Positions 46,220-55,318 of a DNA stretch of 64,000 nucleotides are shown here, one piece after another. The position numbers and the translations under genes are program-made. The stretch is from NCBI RefSeq assembly GCF_030817355.1, contig NZ_JAUSZH010000001.1:6510501-6574500 (forward strand). Direction: 5' to 3'. The notes beneath the pieces were generated by a model, which was not told the origin of the DNA, ran no database searches, and saw only the letters and a program-made list of their open reading frames with translations. This DNA is from Streptomyces sp. V1I1. Lineage in GTDB: Bacteria; Actinomycetota; Actinomycetes; Streptomycetales; Streptomycetaceae. Each line of letters begins with the position of its first letter. Position 1 is the first letter of the stretch.

Positions 46220-46868
46220 ACGGATAGCTCGCCGCCTCCGCGGCCGCCACATCGCCGTCGCCCGCGCGGATCGCCTCGACCATCCGCGCGTGGTCCATAT
46301 GGTTCTCCGGGCGCAGTTCGCGGCCCACGTCGTCGCGCAGCCAGTCCCGCAGCAGATCGCCGAGGTCCGCGTAGAGCTCGCTGAGCACCTCGTTGTGTGA
46401 GGCCGCCACCACGGCCAGATGGAATGTCGTGTCGGCGGCGACGAACTGCTCCGCGTCGCCCGTGGCCCACGCCTCCTCGCGCCGGGCGAGGAGCGTGTCC
46501 AGCTGCTTGAGGTCGCGTTCGGTACGCCGTTCCGCGGCGAGGCGGGCTGCTGAGGACTCCAGCGTGGAGCGCAGCTCGGCGATGTGCCGGGGGTTGGCGT
46601 CGGCGAAGCGGCGGTGCATGACGCCGGCCAGCTCGCTGGTGGCCACGACGTACGTCCCCGAGCCCTGCCGGATATCCAGCAGTCCGTTGTGCGCGAGCGC
46701 GCGGACCGCTTCGCGGACGGTGTTACGGGCCACGCCGAGCTGCTCGACCAGTTCCGGTTCGGTGGGGATGCGTGAGCCCACCGGCCACTCGCCCGAGGTG
46801 ATCTGGTTCCGCAGCTGGGCGATCACCTGGTCGGAGAGCGCGGAACGCCGGGGAGAGGTCAGCGCCAT
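46182..46868 (-). CDS. GntR/FadR-subfamily transcriptional regulator
   Basis: 228 aa from ATG at 46868 with AAGGAG 6 nt upstream. The winged helix is at residues about 8-75 (ALSDQVIAQLRNQITSGEWPVGSRIPTEPELVEQLGVARNTVREAVRALAHNGLLDIRQGSGTYV). The FadR-type all-alpha FCD domain follows, with metal-site residues in ADTTFHLAVVAASHN and DHARMVEAI. It is divergent from an MFS exporter gene with two overlapping palindromes between them, so it very likely represses that transporter in response to a small carboxylate-type ligand. Confidence 0.92.
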   Translation of the reverse strand: MALTSPRRSALSDQVIAQLRNQITSGEWPVGSRIPTEPELVEQLGVARNTVREAVRALAHNGLLDIRQGSGTYVVATSELAGVMHRRFADANPRHIAELRSTLESSAARLAAERRTERDLKQLDTLLARREEAWATGDAEQFVAADTTFHLAVVAASHNEVLSELYADLGDLLRDWLRDDVGRELRPENHMDHARMVEAIRAGDGDVAAAEAASYPFMCLRSPAGAGD

Positions 46869-46886
46869 CGGGCTCCTTCCGTAGGG

Positions 46887-46912
46887 ATTGGACAACCAAT
46901 CATCCCATGATT
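46887..46912. promoter_or_regulatory. Overlapping palindromes between GntR and MFS genes
   Basis: ATTGG-ACAA-CCAAT (46887-46900) and AATCAT-CCC-ATGATT (46898-46912) are both perfect and share three bases. They fill most of the gap between the divergent starts and overlap a possible TATGAT -10 element for the MFS gene. FadR-type regulators bind short palindromes of this size. Confidence 0.7.
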
Positions 46913-46926
46913 CTATGATGGTCCGC

Positions 46927-48216
46927 ATGCGTGAGATGTCCGACGAGACCCAGACTTTGAGCCCCGCTGCCACGGACCGTACCCCGGTCGCCTCCTTGGC
47001 CTCCGTGGAATCTCCCGCCCCGCGGCTCACTGTCTGGCTCACCCGGCTCGTGATCGCCGGGATCGTCCTCGCGGCACTCAATCTCCGCCCCGCCATCACC
47101 AGCCTCGGCGCGCTCCTCGAAGAGGCGCGCGTCGGGCTGCACATGAGCGGCAGCGTCGCCGGCGTCCTCACCTCCGTACCGCCGCTCTGCTTCGCGATCT
47201 TCGGGATCGCGGCGCCGCGGCTCGCCCGCCGTTTCGGCCCCGGTGCCGTCGTCTGCGCCGGCATGGTGGCCATCACGACCGGCCTGCTGATCCGGCCCTT
47301 CGCAGGCGGCACGGCGGGCTTCCTCGCCGCCAGCGCGCTTACCCTCATGGGCATCGCCGTCAGCAACGTCCTGATGCCGGTGATCGTCAAGCGCTACTTC
47401 CCCGACCGCGTCGGCTCCATGACCGGGCTGTACTCCATGGCGCTCGCGCTCGGCACCTCCGTCGCGGCCGCCGCGACCGTGCCCATGACCGAGGCGCTGG
47501 GCGGCAGTTGGCGGGTCGGCCTCGCGGTGTGGGCGGTCCTCGCCGCCCTCGCCGTACTGCCCTGGATCGGCATGGCCCGCGACCGAGGCGCGGCCGCGCG
47601 GAACACCGTGGCCGCACAAGCCCAGGATTCCCCGGCCCCCAGGATCACCCGGAGCCCCACCGCCTGGGCGCTCGGCTGCTTCTTCGGCCTCCAGGCCACC
47701 GGCGCGTACATCACCATGGGCTGGATGCCGCAGATCTTCCGCGACGCGGGAGTCTCCGCGGGCACGGCCGGGGCGCTGCTCGCCGTGACCATGGTGATGG
47801 GCGTGCCGCTCGCCTTCGTCATCCCGCGGCTCGCCACCCGGATGAAGACCCAGGGCCCGATCGTCGTCGCCCTCGGGCTGTGCGGGCTGACCGGCTATGC
47901 GGGCCTGTTCTTCGCTCCGGCCGCCGGAGCCTGGGCCTGGGCGCTGCTGCTCGGCGTCTCCAACTGCGCCTTCCCGCTCGCCCTCACCATGATCGGCATG
48001 CGGTCGAGGACCGGGGCCGGAGTCGTACGCCTCTCGGTCTTCGCCCAGTCCACCGGATATCTGATCTCCACCCCCGGCCCGCTGCTGGTGGGCGTGCTCT
48101 ACCAGCACAGCGGCGGTTGGGGGCTGCCGATCGCGCTGATGGCAGGCCTGATCGTGCCGCAGATCGCGGTAGGCATCCTGGCCGGCCGGGACCGGACGAT
48201 CGAGGACGAATGCTGA
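46927..48216 (+). CDS. CynX/NimT-family MFS transporter
   Basis: About 429 aa with 12 membrane helices. The CynX/NimT opening is RLVIAGIVLAALNLRPAITSLGALLEE. The start is uncertain: in-frame ATGs lie at 46915, 46918, 46927 and 46936, and a TTG at 46888. I use 46927 because TATGAT at 46914-46919 looks like the -10 element, which would make the mRNA leaderless. A conserved 38-codon partner gene follows after 17 bp. Substrate unknown (relatives export cyanate or 2-nitroimidazole-like compounds). Control by the divergent GntR protein is likely. Confidence 0.88.
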   Translation: MREMSDETQTLSPAATDRTPVASLASVESPAPRLTVWLTRLVIAGIVLAALNLRPAITSLGALLEEARVGLHMSGSVAGVLTSVPPLCFAIFGIAAPRLARRFGPGAVVCAGMVAITTGLLIRPFAGGTAGFLAASALTLMGIAVSNVLMPVIVKRYFPDRVGSMTGLYSMALALGTSVAAAATVPMTEALGGSWRVGLAVWAVLAALAVLPWIGMARDRGAAARNTVAAQAQDSPAPRITRSPTAWALGCFFGLQATGAYITMGWMPQIFRDAGVSAGTAGALLAVTMVMGVPLAFVIPRLATRMKTQGPIVVALGLCGLTGYAGLFFAPAAGAWAWALLLGVSNCAFPLALTMIGMRSRTGAGVVRLSVFAQSTGYLISTPGPLLVGVLYQHSGGWGLPIALMAGLIVPQIAVGILAGRDRTIEDEC

Positions 48217-48233
48217 GATGCGAGACTGACTCC

Positions 48234-48350
48234 ATGCCTGTGCTCGATCCGAACCCCTCGAACGGCCAGAAGAAGCTCCTGCTCGTCTTCGGCGCGATGA
48301 TCGCCATCACGGTCGTCATCGCGGTGATCGCGTCCATCGCCTCGCCCTGA
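48234..48350 (+). CDS. SGM_5486-type transporter-associated micropeptide
   Basis: 38 aa: a short polar head with NPSNGQKK, then one membrane helix LLLVFGAMIAITVVIAVIASIASP. It follows the MFS gene at 17 bp. A micropeptide with this head-and-helix plan is a recognised companion of this transporter family in streptomycetes (SGM_5486 family). It may stabilise or regulate the transporter. The stop codon lies in the first copy of a 28-bp tandem repeat. Confidence 0.85.
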   Translation: MPVLDPNPSNGQKKLLLVFGAMIAITVVIAVIASIASP

Positions 48351-48401
48351 CACGGTCGTTGCCCCGCCGAAAACCTGACGCGGTCGTTGCCCCGCCGAAA
48401 A
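48346..48401. repeat. 28-bp tandem repeat across a stop codon
   Basis: Two 28-bp copies (48346-48373 and 48374-48401) differ at one base (CACGG versus CGCGG). Each begins CCTGAC and ends CCGCCGAAAA. The TGA of the micropeptide gene is in copy one. Confidence 0.92.
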
Positions 48402-48529
48402 AAGGGGGGCTAGCACCACCATCCCCTAGGGGGTCAGGCTCAGGGGGAAGTGGGTGGGTCACCGGATGGGCCCCCGCGCCCATGATCCGTAGGTTTGAAG
48501 CAACAAACCGCAGACCTACGGAGGCGGCC

Positions 48530-48736
48530 ATGTCGGCCCACACGCACACGCGGTCCCACCCCAAGGCCACGGGCAGCGTCGACATCCGGCTGCCGTGGTG
48601 GGCACTCGCCCTGCCCATGCTCGCCTTCGTCGTTCTGCTCCTGCTGATCGCGGACCCCGCCCATGCACAGACCACGGGCGGCGAGCCGGCGGTCGGCCAG
48701 TTCCTCGAGCGCATTCAGCACAGCCTGTCCCGGTGA
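48530..48736 (+). CDS. Small single-span membrane protein
   Basis: 68 aa from ATG with GGAGGCGGCC upstream. A His/Thr-rich cytoplasmic head (SAHTHTRSHPK), one hydrophobic segment (PWWALALPMLAFVVLLLLIADPAHAQ), and a 20-residue tail. AHAQ could be a signal-peptidase site, so it might instead be a secreted short peptide. No known family. A 179-bp gap upstream holds the 28-bp repeats and a G-run. Confidence 0.72.
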   Translation: MSAHTHTRSHPKATGSVDIRLPWWALALPMLAFVVLLLLIADPAHAQTTGGEPAVGQFLERIQHSLSR

Positions 48737-48821
48737 CTGTCCCGCTGTCGGATTCACCCTTCGCGGGGGAGCCCGTCAACACCCTGCGCCCGCTGGCTCA
48801 TTTCATGCGAAGCTGGGGTGC

Positions 48822-49373
48822 ATGAGCGACGCCGTGTCTTCCGGGGGGACAGCCCCCGGATCCCCCGAGTCCCGCAGGATCGTCCTCCTCCGGCATGCGA
48901 AGGCCGACTGGCCGCAGGTGTCCGACCATGAGCGGCCGCTCGCCGAGCGCGGCCGTCTGGACGCGTCGACAGCCGGCCGCAGGCTGGCCGATACCGGTAT
49001 CGCCCTCGACCTGGCTCTGTGCTCCACCGCGAGCAGAACCCGCGAGACCTGGAAGCTGGCGGTGCACGAGCTGCCGCACCGCCCCAAGACGGTGTACGAG
49101 GAGCGGCTGTACGACGCCTCCCTCGGCGAACTTATCGCGCTGCTCAACGAGACCCCTGACGAGGTGAACGACCTGCTCGTCATCGGCCACAACCCCGGGG
49201 TGCACGCGCTCGCCGACGCCCTCGCGGGCAAGGCCGAGGGTGAAGCGCTGGCCCGGATGACGCAGAGCGGTTTCCCGACCGCGGCGCTCGCGGTCGTCGG
49301 ATTCACCGGCTCCTGGAAGTCGGTCGAGCACGGCGTGGGCACGCTGCTCGAATTCTGGGCGCCGCACACGTAA
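48822..49373 (+). CDS. sixA: SixA-like phosphohistidine phosphatase
   Basis: 183 aa. Histidine phosphatase fold with the nucleophile in VLLRHAKADWP (about 22-32), Arg in STASRTRETW (about 68-77), an acidic YEERLYDAS, and the second His in VIGHNPGVHALAD (about 119-131). SixA removes phosphate from phosphohistidine, for example on HPt or PTS proteins. ATG at 48822; the upstream open frame is not needed. A terminator follows. Confidence 0.9.
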   Translation: MSDAVSSGGTAPGSPESRRIVLLRHAKADWPQVSDHERPLAERGRLDASTAGRRLADTGIALDLALCSTASRTRETWKLAVHELPHRPKTVYEERLYDASLGELIALLNETPDEVNDLLVIGHNPGVHALADALAGKAEGEALARMTQSGFPTAALAVVGFTGSWKSVEHGVGTLLEFWAPHT

Positions 49374-49395
49374 CCCCCTGTGCCGTACATGAATC

Positions 49396-49430
49396 GGCCC
49401 CGGCGCGCGGTCACCGCGCCCGGGGCCTTT
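49396..49430 (+). terminator. Intrinsic terminator between sixA and serB
   Basis: GGCCCCGG and CCGGGGCC pair, with an inner GCGCGG/CCGCGC stem after one bulge, followed by TTTGC. It lies 22 bp after sixA and 23 bp past the serB stop, so it can serve both convergent genes. Confidence 0.75.
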
Positions 49431-49452
49431 GCATGGGGTCTCTGACTGGGGA

Positions 49453-50670
49453 CTAGTGCTCCTCGCCCTCGCCGTCCGCGGACTCGACCTCTTCGCGGGT
49501 GATGCCCAGCAGATAGAGGACAGTGTCCAGGAAGGGGACATTGACCGCGGTGTGGGCGGCCCGGCGGACGACGGGCTTGGCGTTGAAGGCGACGCCCAGA
49601 CCGGCCGCGTTGAGCATGTCCAGATCATTCGCGCCGTCGCCGATCGCGACGGTCTGCGCCAGCGGCACGCCCGCCTCGGCCGCGAACCTGCGCAGCAGCC
49701 GGGCCTTGCCCGCGCGGTCCACGATCTCGCCGACGACACGGCCGGTGAGCTTCCCGTCCACGATCTCCAGCGTGTTCGCCGAGGCGAAGTCGAGTCCGAG
49801 TCGCGTCTTGAGGTCATCGGTGACCTGGGTGAATCCGCCCGACACGACGCCCACTTGGTAGCCGAGCCGCTTGAGCGTACGGATCAGGGTGCGGGCGCCG
49901 GGGGTCAGCCGGACTTCCGTGCGCACCTTGTCCACGACCGAGGCGTCGAGCCCTTCGAGCAGCGCCACGCGCGCGTGCAGGGACTGCTCGAAGTCCAGCT
50001 CCCCGCGCATCGCCGCGGCCGTGACCTCGGCGACCTTGTCCTCACAGCCCGCGTGTGCCGCGAACAGCTCGATGACCTCGTCCTGGATGAGCGTCGAGTC
50101 CACATCCATGACGACCAGGCGCTGGGCGCGGCGGTGCAGCCCGGCCGACACGACCGCCACATCGACGCCGATCCCGGCGGCCTCGGTGGCCAGGACGGTG
50201 CGCAGCGCCTCTGTCTCCGTACCGGACACCGCGAACTCCACGGCGGTGACGGGGTACTTGGCGAGCCGGAAGATACGGTCGATGTTCCCGCCGGTTGCGG
50301 TGATCCTGGCCGCTATGGCGGCGGTCGACTCGGCGGTGAGCGGGTGCCCGAGCACGGTGACATGCGAACGGCCACTTCCGCGGGGCCGGTTGTCGCCGGT
50401 GCCCGAGATGATCTCGGCCTGCAGCTTCAGCGACTCGGCCCAGTTGTGGACGGTGGCCCGGAGCTCGCCCTCGGCGGTGCCGCCGGCGGCCGGAGCGGTG
50501 ACGAGGACGCACAGGACGATGCGGCCCCGCGTGACGACCTGCTCGATGTCGACGACGTCGACGGAGTAGGCGGCGAGGGTGTCGAAGAGCCCGGCGGTGA
50601 TCCCGGGACGGTCCTTCCCGAAGATCTTGACGAGAAGGGTGGGTACGTCGGAGGTCTGCGATGCGCTCAT
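49453..50670 (-). CDS. serB: Phosphoserine phosphatase SerB
   Basis: 405 aa, ATG at 50670. N-terminal ACT domain(s) (LLVKIFGKDRPGITAGLFDTLAAYSVDVVDIEQ) occupy roughly residues 10-170. The HAD phosphatase follows: motif I VVMDVDSTLIQDE (about 187-199), a Ser/Thr motif VVSGGFTQV and motif III AIGDGANDLDML (about 343-354). It hydrolyses O-phosphoserine, the last step of serine synthesis, with ACT-mediated amino acid feedback likely. C-terminal acidic tail. Confidence 0.95.
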   Translation of the reverse strand: MSASQTSDVPTLLVKIFGKDRPGITAGLFDTLAAYSVDVVDIEQVVTRGRIVLCVLVTAPAAGGTAEGELRATVHNWAESLKLQAEIISGTGDNRPRGSGRSHVTVLGHPLTAESTAAIAARITATGGNIDRIFRLAKYPVTAVEFAVSGTETEALRTVLATEAAGIGVDVAVVSAGLHRRAQRLVVMDVDSTLIQDEVIELFAAHAGCEDKVAEVTAAAMRGELDFEQSLHARVALLEGLDASVVDKVRTEVRLTPGARTLIRTLKRLGYQVGVVSGGFTQVTDDLKTRLGLDFASANTLEIVDGKLTGRVVGEIVDRAGKARLLRRFAAEAGVPLAQTVAIGDGANDLDMLNAAGLGVAFNAKPVVRRAAHTAVNVPFLDTVLYLLGITREEVESADGEGEEH

Positions 50671-50801
50671 GGTGTATCCACCGTATCGGGCGCACGTGGC
50701 GATGAGACGGGGCGTCCCGCCTGCCGGACGTTCCGGCCCCCGGGCCCCGCCTGGCGCCCGGGTCTCCGCCCGCCCGCCCCGGCCGCGTGCCCGCGCACCC
50801 C

Positions 50802-52439
50802 TCACCGGCGGCCCCTGGGCGCCCCGGGCGGCGGGGGCGGGCCCTCCTCGGGCGGCGTAGGCGACGCGCGGTACGGCGATGGTGGTGGCGGCGGCGGGGG
50901 CATCGGAGGCATCGGGCCCGCGACCGTGGGGGCACCGTGGATCTCCGGGGGCGGACGCAGATACGGGTTCGTGTCGTCGTTCGACGGGCGGTACGGCGGC
51001 ACCAGGCGGTACGGACCTGGCAGCTCCGCCGCCGTCGGCACCGCAGCCTCCGCCGCCCACTCCGCCGGGGGCCCCGCCGCGGCCCGGCCGCCACCCCGCG
51101 TCCCGTACACCAGCAGTGCCCCCACCCCGCCCGCAGCCGCACCCCACGCCGCCCCCAGCAGCAGGGCCATGCCCACCTGACCGTGCAGCTCGATGCCCGC
51201 GCCGAACGCGTCGAAGCCCAGCACCGACAGCGACGCGTCCGCCGAGACGTCCGTCAGCCACACCAGCAGCGGCAGCGCCAGTGCCGTCACCACACCCAGC
51301 CGCAGCGCGCACCGCCCCGCGAACCCGGCCGCTGTCAGCCCGCCCGCCGGCGTACGTGCCGCCGCCAGCACCCCGGCGTACAGCATCATCACCGCGGTCG
51401 CGACGGCCAGCAGCCATACGCGACCGTCCAGTTCGGCCAGCCTGCCCACCGTCACCGGTTCGTCCGCCGAGACCCGCAGCAGTTCGTCCAGCGGATCCGG
51501 CAGCAGCTTCGCCAGCTCGCCCTTCGCCTCGCCGTCCCACGGCACGAACAGGCCCAACGGCACGCCCAGCCACACTCCGTTCGGCGCCCCGAGCAGCGCC
51601 GCACCCGTGATCCTCTTCGGGTGGTCGTCACCGATCGCCGCGTACGCCGCCGCCCCGTACCCCGCGAGGACCGCGACCAGCAGCACCGTCACGACCGCGG
51701 ACGCCGCAGGCCGTACGACCCGCCGCAGCACCTGCCACACCGCCCCGCGCGGCAGTGGCGCACGCCGCGAGGCGAGAAGCGAGATAACCAGCACCCCGAG
51801 CACCCAGAACAGCGCGCCCGCCAGCGAATCCGCGGTGTTCACGCTGAACCCCACCGACGCCTGCGCGTCCACCAGGTCACCGAGCCGGTCCGGCAGAAGC
51901 CCCCCGATGTCGCCGAGGCCCGGCACCTCGATGCCGCCCCCGTCCCCGCCGAGCCCCGGCACCTTGTCGACGTCCAGCCCGAGCTTCGCCCCGTCGATCG
52001 TGATGACGTCGTGACCTGCCCACGCCAAGCCGCCGACCGTCGCGACGAACAGAATTGCCACCCCGCCCGCCCGCGCGGCGAGTTCGGTCCCCGAGATGTG
52101 CGGTCCCGCGCGGCGCAGCGAGCGTAGAAAGAAGTACGCAAGAAACAGTGCCCCGACCAGACCCACCCCAAGTGGCGTGATGTCGACGGCCGTCCGCGCC
52201 TGTGCACCTTCCAGCCCGAACGCGGACACATCACCTGCCGGAGTGACCGATCCGCCCACCGCGAGCACCACAGCCGCCGCTGTCATCGGCCCCAGCGACC
52301 CCGCCGAATCCGCGCCCAGCAGATGCAGTCCGAGCGCCGCCGCACCCGCCATCCCGACCAGCGCCCAGCTCACCGCCGCTATGGACGCCAGCACCACATC
52401 GCCCCACGGCACCTTGTCGCCACTGCCGCTCGCGTCCAT
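50802..52439 (-). CDS. Streptophobe family membrane protein
   Basis: 545 aa with about 10 membrane helices in residues 15-435 and a cytoplasmic or surface tail of about 100 residues. The tail is very rich in proline and tyrosine and ends in a PPPPP run. Streptophobe is a lineage-specific family name for such proteins without known function. It is divergent from the FHA/ABC transporter gene across 233 bp. FHA domains bind phosphothreonine peptides and Pro-rich tails are common interaction sites, so a link is possible but speculative. Confidence 0.85.
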   Translation of the reverse strand: MDASGSGDKVPWGDVVLASIAAVSWALVGMAGAAALGLHLLGADSAGSLGPMTAAAVVLAVGGSVTPAGDVSAFGLEGAQARTAVDITPLGVGLVGALFLAYFFLRSLRRAGPHISGTELAARAGGVAILFVATVGGLAWAGHDVITIDGAKLGLDVDKVPGLGGDGGGIEVPGLGDIGGLLPDRLGDLVDAQASVGFSVNTADSLAGALFWVLGVLVISLLASRRAPLPRGAVWQVLRRVVRPAASAVVTVLLVAVLAGYGAAAYAAIGDDHPKRITGAALLGAPNGVWLGVPLGLFVPWDGEAKGELAKLLPDPLDELLRVSADEPVTVGRLAELDGRVWLLAVATAVMMLYAGVLAAARTPAGGLTAAGFAGRCALRLGVVTALALPLLVWLTDVSADASLSVLGFDAFGAGIELHGQVGMALLLGAAWGAAAGGVGALLVYGTRGGGRAAAGPPAEWAAEAAVPTAAELPGPYRLVPPYRPSNDDTNPYLRPPPEIHGAPTVAGPMPPMPPPPPPPSPYRASPTPPEEGPPPPPGAPRGRR

Positions 52440-52672
52440 CGGACCCCCCGATCCATGCTGGGTTTGACCCAGTTACCCCCACTCACGCATGATCCGTACG
52501 CACTGGTGGGCGCTTACCACTCTCCGGGCGTGTTTCTCCTCCGTCAACGGGCATCCCGAACGCGGTATTCACAAGGCCCGACTTTCGGATGCGGGACCGG
52601 GCCTGAAATAGTTCCTCACGATGTTCGCCATCCCTAGACTCCCTGTGATGGGGGTAACTCGGGGGACAAGTA

Positions 52673-55234
52673 GTGGGGCATGGAGTGCCGGAACTCGTAC
52701 TGGAATTGAACGGAAGGACCTGGACTCTCGATCCGTCCAGGTCGTACACCCTGGGACGTGATCCGCAGGGCGACCTGGTGGTCGACGACGCCAGGGTCTC
52801 GTGGCGGCATGCCAGCATCAGCTGGGGCGGCCGCAGTTGGGTGATCGAGGACCACGGCAGCACCAACGGCACATACGTGCAGGGCCAGCGGATCCATCAG
52901 ATGGAGATCGGCCCCGGCTCGGCAGTGCACTTGGGCAACGCCACCGACGGTCCGCGGCTGAACCTCTCGGGCGCGGCAGCCGGCGCGTACAGCGCGCAGG
53001 GCGCGGCCCCTCAGCAGCAGGCGGCCAAGCAGCAGGCCCCGGCCCACCAGGCCCCGGTCCAGCAGCCGCAGCAGCAGGGCGCTCCCGGCTGGGCGGCCGC
53101 TCAGCAGGCGCCGGCTCAACAACCGCAGCAGGCCTGGCAGCAACAGCCGCCGCAGGCACAGGTCCCGCACCAGCAGGGACCGGGTGGCGCCGGCGGTGTC
53201 GCGGGGGCTCCGCCGGTGTACGGGGACCGCAGCCCGACCACCTTCCATCAGCTGGCCCTCGGCCGGGTGATGCGCATCGGTCGTGCGCTCGAGAACGAAC
53301 TGGTCGTCTCCGACCTTCAGGTCTCGCGCAACCACGCCGAGTTCGTGGCCACGCCCGACGGCCGCTTCGAGATCCGCGACCTCGGATCCCACAACGGCAC
53401 GTACGTCAACGGCCAGCCGATCGCCAAGTCCGGCACGGCGCTCATCGGCCCGAACGACATCGTCGGCGTCGGCCACTCGACCTTCCGCCTCGTCGGCGAC
53501 CGGCTCGAGGAGTTCGTCGACACCGGTGAGGTCTCCTTCTCCGCCCGCCACCTCACGGTGACGGTCGACGGCGGCAAGCAGATCCTGCGGGACGTCTCCT
53601 TCGGCGTACCGGAGAAGTCGCTCATCGGCGTCATCGGCCCCTCGGGCTCCGGCAAGTCCACCCTGCTCAAGGCGCTCACCGGCTACCGGCCCGCCAACCA
53701 GGGCGACGTGCTCTACGACAACCGCAGCCTCTACAAGCAGTTCGCCGAGCTGCGCCAGCGCATCGGACTGGTCCCGCAGGACGACATCCTGCACAAGGAG
53801 CTGACCGTCCGTAAGGCGCTCAAGTACGCCGCCAAGCTCCGCTTCCCCGGCGACACCGCCGAGGCCGAGCGCGAGGCCCGTATCGACGAGGTACTGCGCG
53901 AGCTCAAGCTCGACATCCACAAGGAAAAGAAGGTCACCTCGCTTTCCGGCGGTCAGCGCAAGCGCGTCTCCGTCGCGCTCGAGCTGCTGACCAAGCCGTC
54001 GCTGATATTCCTGGACGAGCCGACATCCGGCCTCGACCCGGGTATGGACCGCGACGTCATGCAGCTGCTGCGCGGCCTTGCCGACGACGGCCGCACCGTC
54101 CTGGTGGTCACCCACTCCGTGGCCGAGCTGGCGCTCTGCGACAAGCTCCTCGTCATGGCCCCGGGCGGCTCGGTCGCGTACTTCGGGCCGCCGGAGGAAG
54201 CGCTCAACTTCTTCGGTTACAGCACCTGGGCCGATGTCTTCTCGGCGTTCGAGAACTACCGTGACTACGACTGGGCGGGCCGCTGGCGCGGCTCGCAGCA
54301 CTACCAGATGTACGCCGCGGACATCGACGCCGTTGCCGCGCAGCAGGTACACATGCCGCCCGCGCAGCAGATGCGCCCGCCGAAGCCGCAGAGCTGGGGC
54401 TCCCAGCTGTGGACGCTGATCCGCAGGTACTCCTCGGTCATCGCGTCCGACAAGGGCTTCCTGGGCCTGATGGTGATCCTGCCCGCGGTCCTCGGTCTGG
54501 TCAGCGTGGTCATCCCGGCGAAGTTCGGCCTCGCGCCGCCCACGCCGCCGAACAAGTTCAACGGCGACGCCGGCACGATCATGCTGATCCTCGCGGTCGG
54601 CATGTGCTTCTCGGGCGCGGCCAACTCCGTACGAGAACTGATCAAGGAACGGGTCATCTACGAACGGGAACGGGCCACCGGTCTGGCCCGCTCGGCGTAT
54701 CTGATGTCCAAGGTGATCGTCCTCGGCGTGATCACGGCCATCCAGGGCGTCATCATCTGCGGCATCGGCTTCGCCACCCGCGACCTGCCCGAAGAGGGCC
54801 TGATCATGCCGCCGGCCGTCGAGATCTGCCTTGTCGTCATCGCTCTGGGCTTCACCTCGATGATGTTCGGCCTGGTCATCTCCTCGCTGGTGAAGACCGC
54901 CGAGAAGACCATGCCGCTGCTGGTCATGTTCGCGATCGTCCAGGTCGTCTTCACCGGCATCCTCTTCCAGGTCTACGGCTCGCCCGGCCTGGAGCAGTTC
55001 GCCTGGCTGATGCCGTCCCGCTGGGCCATCGCCGGCGCGGGTGCGACGCTCGACCTGTCGCATCTGATGCCGCCGTGGGACCCGAACAAGCCCGAGGACC
55101 TGGACCCGCTGTGGGAGCACTCGGCGGGCCAGTGGGGCCTGAACATCACGATCCTGCTTGTGATCGGCGTCATCTGCGGCGTCGCGGTCGCGCGACTGCT
55201 GCGCCGCCACGAGCCTGAGGTCATGCGCAAGTAA
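52673..55234 (+). CDS. FHA-FHA-ABC transporter fusion (ATPase plus permease)
   Basis: 853 aa, GTG start with GGGGGA upstream. Order: FHA domain 1 (about 10-95; GRDPQGDL, RHASI, HGSTNGT), a Gln/Pro/Ala linker (about 105-185), FHA domain 2 (about 195-280; GRALENEL, RNHAEF, SHNGTYVNG), an ABCG-type ATPase (about 290-510; GPSGSGKST, LSGGQRKRVSVAL, IFLDEPTSGLD) and an ABC2 permease with six helices (about 590-845). The half-transporter would dimerise. The FHA pair suggests control by Ser/Thr kinases such as PknB. Substrate unknown. Confidence 0.93.
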   Translation: MGHGVPELVLELNGRTWTLDPSRSYTLGRDPQGDLVVDDARVSWRHASISWGGRSWVIEDHGSTNGTYVQGQRIHQMEIGPGSAVHLGNATDGPRLNLSGAAAGAYSAQGAAPQQQAAKQQAPAHQAPVQQPQQQGAPGWAAAQQAPAQQPQQAWQQQPPQAQVPHQQGPGGAGGVAGAPPVYGDRSPTTFHQLALGRVMRIGRALENELVVSDLQVSRNHAEFVATPDGRFEIRDLGSHNGTYVNGQPIAKSGTALIGPNDIVGVGHSTFRLVGDRLEEFVDTGEVSFSARHLTVTVDGGKQILRDVSFGVPEKSLIGVIGPSGSGKSTLLKALTGYRPANQGDVLYDNRSLYKQFAELRQRIGLVPQDDILHKELTVRKALKYAAKLRFPGDTAEAEREARIDEVLRELKLDIHKEKKVTSLSGGQRKRVSVALELLTKPSLIFLDEPTSGLDPGMDRDVMQLLRGLADDGRTVLVVTHSVAELALCDKLLVMAPGGSVAYFGPPEEALNFFGYSTWADVFSAFENYRDYDWAGRWRGSQHYQMYAADIDAVAAQQVHMPPAQQMRPPKPQSWGSQLWTLIRRYSSVIASDKGFLGLMVILPAVLGLVSVVIPAKFGLAPPTPPNKFNGDAGTIMLILAVGMCFSGAANSVRELIKERVIYERERATGLARSAYLMSKVIVLGVITAIQGVIICGIGFATRDLPEEGLIMPPAVEICLVVIALGFTSMMFGLVISSLVKTAEKTMPLLVMFAIVQVVFTGILFQVYGSPGLEQFAWLMPSRWAIAGAGATLDLSHLMPPWDPNKPEDLDPLWEHSAGQWGLNITILLVIGVICGVAVARLLRRHEPEVMRK

Positions 55235-55248
55235 GGGCCATCGCAGTG

Positions 55249-55291
55249 CGCCGAAGAGCGGCACCCCCGTGTGGGGTGCCGCTCTTCGGCG
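55249..55291. terminator. Perfect 19-bp bidirectional terminator
   Basis: Arms at 55249-55267 and 55273-55291 are exact complements (CGCCGAAGAGCGGCACCCC on the left) around a 5-nt loop, between the convergent FHA/ABC and SLT-domain genes. Confidence 0.85.
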
Positions 55292-55318
55292 TATGTCCTG
55301 CGGCTGTCCTGCTGAGAC

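Noticed and set aside
46888..46914. TTG start for the MFS transporter
   Set aside because: It falls inside the palindromic operator and has no ribosome site; downstream ATGs fit better.
52634..55264. Open frame of 876 codons on the minus strand opposite the FHA/ABC gene
   Set aside because: It covers a gene with clear FHA and ABC motifs; the antisense translation is Asp/His/Arg-rich without any recognisable fold.
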